Made by a program: the position numbers and the translations under genes. A model generated the notes under the pieces. The model was given only the letters and a program-made list of their open reading frames with translations, had not been told where the DNA came from and made no database searches. 64,000 bases of DNA, from assembly GCA_963830485.1 (NCBI GenBank), contig CAWHNE010000026.1, positions 62,001 to 126,000 on the forward strand, in the 5' to 3' direction. This document shows positions 18,548 through 26,238 of the stretch, piece by piece (the stretch's first letter is position 1; every line of letters begins with the position of its first letter). This DNA comes from CAIWHR01 sp963830485. GTDB taxonomy: Bacteria; Pseudomonadota; Gammaproteobacteria; Burkholderiales; Casimicrobiaceae.

Positions 18548-18608
18548 CGCCCCAAGCGCGCGGCGCGGCCCCCTGCGGGGAGGCGAACGAAGTTCGCTTC
18601 GGGGGGAT
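18548..18608. repeat. Intergenic palindromic element between ligK and ligI
   Basis: The 100-bp gap between ligK and ligI contains nested inverted repeats: a GC-rich arm around CCCCCTGCGGGG, then GCGAAC-GAA-GTTCGC, then a G-run. It resembles the abundant REP-like palindromes found between genes in many Burkholderiales. In RNA it would form stable hairpins inside the operon and could affect mRNA processing. The family assignment is by memory of similar elements, not by search. Confidence 0.5.
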
Positions 18609-18612
18609 CTCA

Positions 18613-19305
18613 TCAGTCGACGTACTTGAGGCCGGCCTTCGCGAGCGCGTCGCGCATCCCGTAGAGGTCGAGTCCGAGCTCGCCCGCCGCGAGACGCTTG
18701 CGATTGCCCTCCTCCTTCTTCTCGCGCGCGTCTGCCGCTTCCGCGACCGCGGCCACCCGCGCCCGCGGCACGACGACCACGCCGTCGTCATCGGCGACGA
18801 TCGCATCGCCCGGCTCGACCAGCATGCCGGCGCAGACGACCGGCACGTTCACCGAGCCGAGCGTCGATTTCACTGTGCCACGCGCGCAGACCGCGCGCGA
18901 CCAGACTGGAAACTTCATCGCCGACAGCGTCGCGACATCCCGCACGCCCGCGTCGATCACGAGGCCGCGGGCGCCGCGCGCCCGGTAAGACGTCGCGAGC
19001 AGGTCGCCGAACATTCCATCGTCGTTGTCCGTCGTGACTCCGACGACGACGATGTCGCCGGGATGGATCATCTCGGCGGCGACGTGCAACATCCAATTAT
19101 CGCCCGGCTGCGCAAGGACCGTCACCGCCGTGCCGCACGCTGCGGCGCCGGGATAGATCGGCCGCACGTGCGATTTGAGTAGGCCCGTGCGGCCTTGCGC
19201 CTCGTGCACGGTGGCCGTGCCGAAGCGCGCGAGCCGCTCGACCGCTGCCGCGTCGGCGCGCTCGATCGTGCGCACTGCGATCCCCGTCTTGCCGTATTCG
19301 CTCAT
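18613..19305 (-). CDS. ligK: 4-carboxy-4-hydroxy-2-oxoadipate aldolase (LigK), RraA fold
   Basis: 230 residues. RraA/HMG aldolase superfamily text: FGTATVHEAQGRTGLL, GDNWMLHVAAEMIHPGDIVVVG, DGMFGDLLATSYRARGARGLVIDAGVRD (metal- and pyruvate-binding) and AIVADDDGVVVVPR. It cleaves carboxy-hydroxy-oxoadipate to pyruvate and oxaloacetate, the last step of the pathway, and commonly decarboxylates oxaloacetate. It is the promoter-proximal gene of the operon, about 370 bp downstream of a LysR box. Confidence 0.88.
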   Translation of the reverse strand: MSEYGKTGIAVRTIERADAAAVERLARFGTATVHEAQGRTGLLKSHVRPIYPGAAACGTAVTVLAQPGDNWMLHVAAEMIHPGDIVVVGVTTDNDDGMFGDLLATSYRARGARGLVIDAGVRDVATLSAMKFPVWSRAVCARGTVKSTLGSVNVPVVCAGMLVEPGDAIVADDDGVVVVPRARVAAVAEAADAREKKEEGNRKRLAAGELGLDLYGMRDALAKAGLKYVD

Positions 19306-19644
19306 TCCGCGGCCTCCGCGATGTTCGTGAAACTCGTTGCGCCTTGGCGATCGGCCGCCGCTCGCGGACGCGAGCTACGCTCCTTGGCTTCGCCCCGCTC
19401 GCGCGGGCGTCCTCGTACCTTGGCTCGCTTCGCTCGCCCGCCGTCGCTCATTCCGCGGCCTCCGCGCTCCCCTCGTGGTGCGTTCCGCCTCTGCGTCGGC
19501 CGCGCTCAATCGCTCGGCGACGCGCCCTTCGGGCCTTGGCTCGCTTCGCTCGCCCGCCGTCGCTCATTCGTTGCTCCGTCGCGCCGAAGCCGCGACCAGC
19601 GCCTCGCCGCCTGCCCACGAGGCCAGTGTGCGCCGCGACTGCCA
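19306..19644. repeat. Low-complexity leader of the lig operon with direct repeats
   Basis: No gene is credible here. The stretch is built of related GC-rich words. A unit of about 35 bp (CCTTGGCTCGCTTCGCTCG and onward) occurs at 19418-19452 and 19534-19568, and a piece of the ligK start region (CATTCCGCGGCCTCCGCG) recurs near 19449. It lies between the LysR box and ligK, so it would form the long untranslated leader of the operon mRNA. Confidence 0.5.
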
Positions 19645-19651
19645 TGATTGA

Positions 19652-19692
19652 AAAGCGCTATTGCTGCACTAGCAGATATGCCGGGTCGGCAT
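19652..19692 (-). promoter_or_regulatory. LysR-type operator and probable promoter of the lig operon
   Basis: A perfect 15-bp LysR box, ATGCCG-GGT-CGGCAT, lies at 19678-19692; it fits T-N11-A. Immediately downstream on the minus strand comes a 26-bp block that is nearly the same as the one at 20494-20535 (it contains GCAATAGCGCTTT). Shared box plus shared block in the same orientation indicates an activated promoter reading toward ligK. Transcription start is inferred, not seen. Confidence 0.65.
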
Positions 19693-19744
19693 GGATGCAT
19701 CAGGACCACGAAACCGTGGGTCGCCGAAACTCGACCGCCGCGTT

Positions 19745-20428
19745 TCACGCCGGCTCCATCCCGTTTCGCCGCTTCGCCGCGGCGGCGGCGGGCGATGCCA
19801 TGAAGGTAAGCAGTGTGCGCACCGCTTCGCGTTGCGTCGACGTCGCGGCGACGCCTGCCGAGAACGTGGTGACGATCTGGATCGCAGGGGGAAGCGGTCC
19901 CACCACATCGATCCCCTCGAGTTGCATGAGCTCGGAGAGCTGCTGGAACCCGAGTTCGACCTTTCCCTCGGCCACCAGCGCGCCGACCGGCACACCCGGC
20001 GGCGCCTGCACGATGCGCGATTTCACCGCGTCGACAATACCCCAGCGCTCGAACAGCTTCGCGAGATGCACCCCGCTCGGCCCCGTCGAATAGCTGACGG
20101 TGCTCGCGGCAAGCACGGCGCGGCGGACCCCGTCCTCCGAACCGATGTCGGGCCGCGGAGCACCGGCTCGAACCGCCATGGAAACGCCGGACCGGACGAG
20201 GTCGACCCGGCTTCCGGCCACGATCCTGCCCTCCCCGATCAGCTGGTCGATCACATCGGCCGCCAGTACCACGGCATCGAAGGCTTCACCTGCGCGCACG
20301 CGCCTGGCCGCGTCGACACCGCCGACCGACTCGAGCACCACCTCGTGCGGCGAGTCGAACGCTGCGACGAGTTCGGCCAGCACCTGCCGGGTGGCCATCG
20401 ATGAAACGATCCTGATCGGGGAAGCCAT
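19745..20428 (-). CDS. Substrate-binding-fold protein without signal peptide (ModA/extracellular solute-binding-like)
   Basis: 227 residues. The sequence begins MASPIRIVSSMATRQVLAELVAAF and continues with type II periplasmic-binding text (FDAVVLAADVIDQLIGEG, RVDLVRSGVSMAVRAG, YSTGPSGVHLAKLFERWGI, LTFMASPAAAAAKRRNGMEPA), as in molybdate-type binding proteins. No hydrophobic export signal is present at the start, so a cytoplasmic location is inferred. It is divergent from the LysR gene and both its flanks carry the same LysR box. Function unknown; it may bind a pathway intermediate. Confidence 0.75.
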   Translation of the reverse strand: MASPIRIVSSMATRQVLAELVAAFDSPHEVVLESVGGVDAARRVRAGEAFDAVVLAADVIDQLIGEGRIVAGSRVDLVRSGVSMAVRAGAPRPDIGSEDGVRRAVLAASTVSYSTGPSGVHLAKLFERWGIVDAVKSRIVQAPPGVPVGALVAEGKVELGFQQLSELMQLEGIDVVGPLPPAIQIVTTFSAGVAATSTQREAVRTLLTFMASPAAAAAKRRNGMEPA

Positions 20429-20493
20429 CGGAGGTCGATCATCCAGCGCGATGCGCTCGTCGCGTCAAGTGTGCGCCGTCCCCGGACCGGCAT

Positions 20494-20535
20494 GAAAGCG
20501 CTATTGCTACACTAACAGTTATGCCGATGCGGCAT
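20494..20535 (-). promoter_or_regulatory. LysR-type operator in the divergent lysR / binding-protein promoter
   Basis: Perfect inverted repeat ATGCCG-ATG-CGGCAT at 20521-20535 (T-N11-A), preceded on the plus strand by a block matching the one before the box at 19678. It lies 66 bp upstream of the binding-protein ATG at 20428 side and 73 bp upstream of the LysR ATG, the usual place for autoregulation plus divergent activation. Confidence 0.7.
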
Positions 20536-20607
20536 TGCGTCGGCCGCGAACCGTGGACGTTCGATCGCCTTGGATCGCGCCTCGGCTCGATCCATCAGCC
20601 CCTCACC

Positions 20608-21507
20608 ATGGACCTGAAGCAACTCGAGTATTTCGTCGCTGTCGTCGACCTCGGCGGCTTCTCGCGGGCGGCGCGCCTCCTCGGCGTCGCCCAGCCGGCC
20701 ATCAGCCGGCAGGTCAGAAGCCTCGAGGTCGAGCTCCGGCAGAACCTTCTCGTCCGCAACGGTCGCGGCGCCGCCCCGACGGAGGCCGGCAAGCGCCTGC
20801 TCGCGCATGCCCGCGGCATCCTGCAGCAGGTCGAGCGCGCGCGCGCCGAGGTCGAGGAGATCAAGGGGGCGCCGGTCGGTCACGTCGTCGTCGGGCTCCC
20901 GCCGACGCTTGCGCGAATCATCACGGTGCCTGTCGTCCGCGAGTTCCGCCGGCGCTTTCCCCGCGCGTCGCTGTCGATCGTCGAGGGCCTTTCGTCGTAC
21001 ATGCACGAGTGGCTGCAGGTCGGGCGCATCGACATCGGCCTCCTCTACAATCCCACGCCGTCCCCTGCGATCGACAGCCGGCCGCTGCTCGAAGAGGCGC
21101 TTTGTTTCGTCGCGCGGCGGCAGAAGGGCACGGCCCCGCGCACGCTGCGGCTGCGCGATCTGCCGCGGTACCCTCTGATCATCCCGAGCCGGCCGAACGC
21201 GATCCGAATGCTGGTCGAGACGCGCCTTGCCGCGATCGGGCAGAAACCGCAGGTGTCGATGGAGATTGACGCCGTGTCCGCGATCCTCGAGCTCGTCGCC
21301 GAGGGCCACGGCTTCGCGGTGCTCTCGCCGCGCGCGCTCGACGGCGCCGACGTGGCGCGCAAGCTCATAGCGCGGCCCATCGTGCAACCGCGGATCGCGA
21401 GCACGCTCGCGATCGCTACCTCTGCGCAGCGGCCGTCGACGCCGTTGCAACAGGCCGCCGTCGCGCTGATCGAGGAGATCGCGCGAACGACGATCGCGGC
21501 GCATTGA
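20608..21507 (+). CDS. LysR-family transcriptional regulator of the lig operon
   Basis: 299 residues from the ATG at 20608. The winged helix-turn-helix is MDLKQLEYFVAVVDLGGFSRAARLLGVAQPAISRQVRSLE; the effector domain follows (VGLPPTLARIITVPVVREF, IDIGLLYNP, VAEGHGFAVLSPRAL). An ORF extension to 20521 exists, but it would start inside the operator, so the inner ATG is preferred. Divergent placement and two identical boxes make control of the neighbouring gene and the ligK operon the natural inference; the inducer is probably a pathway intermediate. Confidence 0.88.
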   Translation: MDLKQLEYFVAVVDLGGFSRAARLLGVAQPAISRQVRSLEVELRQNLLVRNGRGAAPTEAGKRLLAHARGILQQVERARAEVEEIKGAPVGHVVVGLPPTLARIITVPVVREFRRRFPRASLSIVEGLSSYMHEWLQVGRIDIGLLYNPTPSPAIDSRPLLEEALCFVARRQKGTAPRTLRLRDLPRYPLIIPSRPNAIRMLVETRLAAIGQKPQVSMEIDAVSAILELVAEGHGFAVLSPRALDGADVARKLIARPIVQPRIASTLAIATSAQRPSTPLQQAAVALIEEIARTTIAAH

Positions 21508-24293
21508 GCGGCGGTCGCGGCGTGGGCAAGCGAATCCGATCTCGCCCGGGCGCCCGGGGCGACCCGTCGCTCCCCGCACAAGGCCCCGGTCGCCGCGCGG
21601 GCCTGCGCGGATACGACGCGCTGCTTCTTGGCGGCTTTCTATGCTCGGGCGTTGCAGCGCTCGGGCTCGAGCTCATCTGGATGCGGTTGCTCGGCCTCGC
21701 GTTCGGCAGCGAGAGCTTTGGAATGCTCGGCGTGCTCACCGGATTCTTCACAGGACTGGCAATTGGCGCCTCGGCGTTTCACGGCGTGGTGCTCCGGAGT
21801 GCGCGTCCCGCGCTGATCTACGTCGCGGCGGAGCTCGTGGTCGCGGCCTGCGCGATGGTCGGCCCGCCGTTGCTGCTCGGCCTTGGCGATGCGCTGCCGG
21901 TGGCCCTCGGCCCGTTGGTCGGCGACAACCAGTCGTTGGCCGCTCTGTCGCTCGACCTGGTGATCGCCACGGTGATCCTCCTTCCGGCCACGGTCGCGAT
22001 GGGGGCAACGACGGTCGCCGTCGTCGAGGCCTGGCGGCGACGGCGCCCTGCGGCGGAAAACGACAACACGGTCGCCTGGCTCTATGCGTCGAACACCCTG
22101 GGCGCGACCCTCGGCGTTGCACTCGCCATCCACGCGTTGATGCCCACGCTCGGCGTCATCGCGGCCTCGCTCGCGTTCGGCGGAGCGAGCCTCGCCGGAG
22201 CCGCCCTCGTCTGGGCCTGGCATCGCGTCGCGGGCAGGGAGCGCGAGCACCGGGCCGACACAACAGACAGCGCGTCGGATACCGCGATGGCGCCCCGATC
22301 GCGCCGACTGCTTTACGCGCTGCTGTTCGCCACGGGTCTCGCCGGGATCGGCGTGGAGACGATCGGCACGCACGTGCTAGCACAGGTCTTCGACAATACG
22401 ATCCACACGTTCGCCAACATCCTGGCCGTCTATCTGCTCGGTACCGCGGTGGGTGCTTGGCTGTACGCGCTCTCCGTCTCGCGCGGGGTCCTCGCCTCGC
22501 GCGATCGCGCGACCCGGATCCTGCTCTACGCGATCGCCGTCACCGGCATTCTTTCGGTTGTTGGGCTCGCGCATTCCGCCGCCGCGATGGCAGCGTGGGC
22601 CCCTCCGGGGTCGTCGTACGGTGCTCGAATGCTGGCCGAGGCCGCGGTCGCCGCTTCGGTATTTCTCCTGCCAACGATCGCGATGGGCGCAACGTTCAGC
22701 CACCTGCTCGGCCACTTCACGCGCGAAGGCGTCGGCCGCGCCTCGGCCGTCAATACCGCCGGCGCGGCGCTCGCGCCGCTCCTGTTCGGACTCGTGCTCC
22801 TCCCGGTGGCGGGATACGGCGCCGCGTATTACTTCGCTCTCGGCCTGTACGTGCTGCTCTTCTTGGTCGCGGGCCTCATCCACCGCGCATCGCCTTCGTG
22901 GCTGGTCGCGGGCACCGGATCAGCCGCCGCGATCGGCGCCGTCGCCTACTCTTCGCTCGTGCTCGTTGAGTTTCCGCCCGGCGCCTCGTTGCTCGCCCAG
23001 CGTTCGGGGCTGCAAGGTGTCGTGTCGGTGACTGAGGGCGCTGCCGCCGCGGCTCCCTCCGGCGACAGCGCCACGCGGATCCTCCAGCTCGACCAGAAGC
23101 AGCTGATGGGGGGCTCGCCCGGTTTCGTCACCCGGCGCATGGGCCACCTGCCGATGCTCGTGTCGTCGTCGCCACGGCGCGTCTTGTTCCTGGGCGTCGG
23201 CACGGGAATCACGGCCGGCGCCGCGCTCGGCTATCCGGTGGAGCGGGTCACGGCGGTCGAACTCGTCCCGGAAATCCTCGCCATGCTTCCGTGGTTCGAT
23301 GCGGACAACCATGGCCTCGCACACGATGCCCGCGCGACGCTTCACGCCTCCGATGCGCGACGCTTCGTTCGGGCGGCACCGGACTCCTGGGACGTGATCG
23401 TGGCCGATCTCTACCATCCGAGCCGCGACGGCACGTCATCGCTCTACACGATCGAGCATTTCCAGGCCGTTCGCGACCATCTGGCCGAAGGCGGCGTCTT
23501 CGTGCAGTGGTTGCCGCTCTATCAGCTGCGTCCCGACGACCTGCGGACCATCGTCAGGACCTTTCTTCGGGTGTTCCCCGCGGCCGACAGCATGATCGGC
23601 AACTACAGCGGCTTTGCGCGGCTCGCCTTGATTGGCTGGGCGGGTGACGGCGGCGCCCGGGTCGACATTGCGCGCGCCGACGCGCTGCTGCGGGGGCACC
23701 GCGATCGCGACGCGGTGTTCGATGGCATGCCCGATCTTCTCTCGTCCTACATGCTCGATGCGGACGGTCTCCACCGCTATGCGGGTCAGGGTCCGGTCAA
23801 CACCGACGGCAACCAGCGTATCGCGTTCGATGCGGCCGGCGCGTCGGATATCGAACGCAGCGCGGCGGCACATCGGACGCTCGCGTCGCTGCTGCCGTTC
23901 CGGCGTCCCTATCCCGACGCCTTCGTCCGGAACGCGGTTGGGGGACCGGACGCGATGCGGCGCGACGTCGGGCCGTACGCGGATGCCGTCACGCGCTATC
24001 TCGCCGCCGACATCGCGCGCCTCGACGATCGCTCGAGCCCGATGCCGCCCGCCGCGTTGTCCGGCTACCTCGATGCCTATGCCGCCGACGCGCGATTCAC
24101 GCTTGCCGTCGGCAAGCTGCTGGAATATGCGGCGCGTCAACCCGATCGTGCCCGGGATATCGTGCAGCGCCTGTGGACGATTCATCCCGCGCAGCCGAAT
24201 ATCGCCGCGCTCCGGCAGCGCCTGGAAACGGCCGGAACCCTCGCGCAGGCGAGCGCGATCGTCCTGCGGTTCCTGCATACCGGGGGCGACTAG
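21504..24293 (+). CDS. Membrane spermidine-synthase-like protein (fused transporter/aminopropyltransferase fold)
   Basis: About 929 residues. Residues about 35-480 hold a dozen or more hydrophobic spans. A Rossmann methyltransferase-like domain follows: RRVLFLGVGTGITAGAALGYPVERVTAVELVPEI, then DARRFVRAAPDSWDVIVADLYHPSRDG, as in spermidine synthases. The last 200 residues are soluble helical repeats. Such proteins are widespread but their reaction is unknown. The start is uncertain: TTG at 21504 overlaps the LysR stop, and GTG at 21522 is an alternative. Confidence 0.82.
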   Translation: MSGGRGVGKRIRSRPGARGDPSLPAQGPGRRAGLRGYDALLLGGFLCSGVAALGLELIWMRLLGLAFGSESFGMLGVLTGFFTGLAIGASAFHGVVLRSARPALIYVAAELVVAACAMVGPPLLLGLGDALPVALGPLVGDNQSLAALSLDLVIATVILLPATVAMGATTVAVVEAWRRRRPAAENDNTVAWLYASNTLGATLGVALAIHALMPTLGVIAASLAFGGASLAGAALVWAWHRVAGREREHRADTTDSASDTAMAPRSRRLLYALLFATGLAGIGVETIGTHVLAQVFDNTIHTFANILAVYLLGTAVGAWLYALSVSRGVLASRDRATRILLYAIAVTGILSVVGLAHSAAAMAAWAPPGSSYGARMLAEAAVAASVFLLPTIAMGATFSHLLGHFTREGVGRASAVNTAGAALAPLLFGLVLLPVAGYGAAYYFALGLYVLLFLVAGLIHRASPSWLVAGTGSAAAIGAVAYSSLVLVEFPPGASLLAQRSGLQGVVSVTEGAAAAAPSGDSATRILQLDQKQLMGGSPGFVTRRMGHLPMLVSSSPRRVLFLGVGTGITAGAALGYPVERVTAVELVPEILAMLPWFDADNHGLAHDARATLHASDARRFVRAAPDSWDVIVADLYHPSRDGTSSLYTIEHFQAVRDHLAEGGVFVQWLPLYQLRPDDLRTIVRTFLRVFPAADSMIGNYSGFARLALIGWAGDGGARVDIARADALLRGHRDRDAVFDGMPDLLSSYMLDADGLHRYAGQGPVNTDGNQRIAFDAAGASDIERSAAAHRTLASLLPFRRPYPDAFVRNAVGGPDAMRRDVGPYADAVTRYLAADIARLDDRSSPMPPAALSGYLDAYAADARFTLAVGKLLEYAARQPDRARDIVQRLWTIHPAQPNIAALRQRLETAGTLAQASAIVLRFLHTGGD

Positions 24294-24370
24294 CGATGCG
24301 CCGCCGGATTGCGTCCAGCCGTGACCTGCCCGGATAATTCGCCCGCCTGGCCCTCGTTGGAGACAGCATC

Positions 24371-25315
24371 ATGAACCCAAACGTGCGCATCGACGATCGA
24401 CGCCTCGCCGTCATCGGTTTCGGCGAAGCGGGCCGCATTCTCGCGGCCGGGCTTGCCGCGTCCGGGCACTTCGACGTCTCGGCCTATGACATCCTCGTCC
24501 GCGATCCGGCCGGGCGTGGGCCCATGCTCGCGGCCGCGGCCGAGCGCAACGTTGCGATGAGCGAGTCGCATCGCTCCGCCATTGCCGGTGCGCGGATTAT
24601 TGTCTCCGCGGTCACCGCCACTTCGTCGACCGACGTCGCACGCGATGCCGCGGCATCGCTCGCGCCCGGCCAGATCTTCGCCGACATCAATTCGGTGTCG
24701 CCAGGCACGAAGCAAGTGAACGCGAAGCTGATCGAGGACGCCGGCGGGCATTACGTCGACGTCGCGGTGATGGCGCCTGTGCCACCTTATGGACTCAAGG
24801 TGCCGATCCTGCTCGGCGGTGCCGCGGCCGCGGACCTGACGGCGCGCCTCGCGCCCGCCGGCATGAAGCTCGAGGTCGTCGCAGAGGTCGTCGGCATCGC
24901 GTCGGCGATCAAGATGTGCCGCAGCGTGATGATCAAGGGCATCGAGGCGCTCGTCGTCGAGTGCATGCTGGGCGCGCGCCACTACGGCGTCGAGGACCGG
25001 GTGCTCGCTTCGCTCGAGGAGACGTTTCCGCAGATGAAGTGGGACGAGCGCGCCGACTACCTCGTGAGCCGCGTCGTCGTGCACGGCCGCCGCCGCGCGG
25101 CCGAGATGCGCGAGGTCGCGGCGACGCTCCGCGAAGCAGGGCTCGAGCCGTTCATGGCGACCGCGACGGCGCGGTGCCAGGATCGCATCGCCGACCTGGC
25201 CAATGCGGAGGCCCGCTCACGTGCCGCGGGCAAGGATTTCGCGTGGCGTCAGTTCGCCGACGCCGTCGCCACTTCCATTCCGGGGCGCGCGCCTCCGAAG
25301 GCCGCTTCGCGCTGA
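24371..25315 (+). CDS. NAD(P)-dependent beta-hydroxyacid dehydrogenase-like protein with DUF1932
   Basis: 314 residues. An N-terminal Rossmann domain (RLAVIGFGEAGRILAAGLAASG) and text of the 6-phosphogluconate/3-hydroxyisobutyrate dehydrogenase family (FADINSVSPGTKQ, VDVAVMAPVPPYGLKVPILLGG) are followed by an all-alpha DUF1932 domain containing the catalytic Lys position (SAIKMCRSVMIKGIEAL). GGAGA lies before the ATG. Similar genes occur in protocatechuate meta-cleavage clusters, but the substrate is not established. Confidence 0.82.
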   Translation: MNPNVRIDDRRLAVIGFGEAGRILAAGLAASGHFDVSAYDILVRDPAGRGPMLAAAAERNVAMSESHRSAIAGARIIVSAVTATSSTDVARDAAASLAPGQIFADINSVSPGTKQVNAKLIEDAGGHYVDVAVMAPVPPYGLKVPILLGGAAAADLTARLAPAGMKLEVVAEVVGIASAIKMCRSVMIKGIEALVVECMLGARHYGVEDRVLASLEETFPQMKWDERADYLVSRVVVHGRRRAAEMREVAATLREAGLEPFMATATARCQDRIADLANAEARSRAAGKDFAWRQFADAVATSIPGRAPPKAASR

Positions 25316-25337
25316 CGGTCGCGGCTGTCGGACGCGC

Positions 25338-26195
25338 TCAGCGGATCTCCGCCGGGACCGCGCCGTTGCGAATCGCGGGCACGACCGGCGGCTGGCCCGT
25401 GTCCTGCAGGATGCGCTGCGCCTCGGGCGAGAGCACAAACGCGACGAAGGCAAGCGCTTCGCCGGGATTCCTCGCCGTTCCCGGAACGGTCGCCGCGTTC
25501 CGGATCGCCTCGCTCAGGTTGACGCTCGCGGGAAACCGGACCGCGTCGACGTCCGCGCGCGCGGCGACTGCTGCCGAGTAATAGACAATGCCGGCACTTG
25601 CTCTGCCGTCGCGAACGGCCGCCACGACGTCGGGTACGCCGGTCGGTTTCGCCGGATCGACCGGCGCGCGATCGACGACCGCCTGCGCAAGTTCAGGCTT
25701 GCCTTCGAGCGCGGTCGCGCGCTTGACGAACTCGATCGTGCGGCCGGTCGCGAGGTCCTTCTCGCCGGTGACGCGCGCGAACTTCACGTCGGGCCGGGCG
25801 AGATCGACGACCTGCTTGATACCGAACGGATTGCCCTTGGCGGTGATGACGACCATCTCGTTGGCCGAGAATACGACGTACCACGTCGCGGCATCGCGGT
25901 CGGTGCCCGCGACCTTCTTGTTCATCAGGTCCTGGTCGATGACGGCAGGCGACGACGGCGCGAAGACGTCGCAGACGTCACCCTTGACGATCCGGCCGGC
26001 GAGTTCGCGGGAGACGCCCGACGTGAGATTGATCGTGGCGCCAGGATGCCCCGCTTCGAATGCGCGCTTGAGCTCGCGCATCGGACCGGCAAGCGAATCG
26101 GCGTGGAAGACCTCGACGGGCGCGGCGGCAGCGTTCGAAAGCGGGATTGCTGCCATGGCAATCAGCGGAAATAGCGATGCGATGCGTTGTCGCAT
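25338..26195 (-). CDS. modA: Molybdate-type ABC transporter substrate-binding protein (ModA-like)
   Basis: 285 residues. Signal peptide RIASLFPLIAMAAIPLSNAAAA, then VEVFHADSLAGPMRELKRAFEAGHPGATINLTSGVSRELAGRI, the ModA start. GTARNPGEALAFVAFVLSPEAQRIL is the usual C-terminal block. The ATG at 26195 follows GGGAGATCCC. No modB or modC lies next to it, so it may be an orphan or may bind another oxyanion such as tungstate. It converges on the DUF1932 gene. Confidence 0.8.
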   Translation of the reverse strand: MRQRIASLFPLIAMAAIPLSNAAAAPVEVFHADSLAGPMRELKRAFEAGHPGATINLTSGVSRELAGRIVKGDVCDVFAPSSPAVIDQDLMNKKVAGTDRDAATWYVVFSANEMVVITAKGNPFGIKQVVDLARPDVKFARVTGEKDLATGRTIEFVKRATALEGKPELAQAVVDRAPVDPAKPTGVPDVVAAVRDGRASAGIVYYSAAVAARADVDAVRFPASVNLSEAIRNAATVPGTARNPGEALAFVAFVLSPEAQRILQDTGQPPVVPAIRNGAVPAEIR

Positions 26196-26238
26196 GGGAT
26201 CTCCCGAGACGGAGCGTGGCGACCGCCGCGTGACTTGA

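Noticed and set aside
16413..18629. 738-codon plus-strand open frame opposite ligB-ligA-ligI
   Set aside because: Spans three real genes on the other strand and has antisense composition only.
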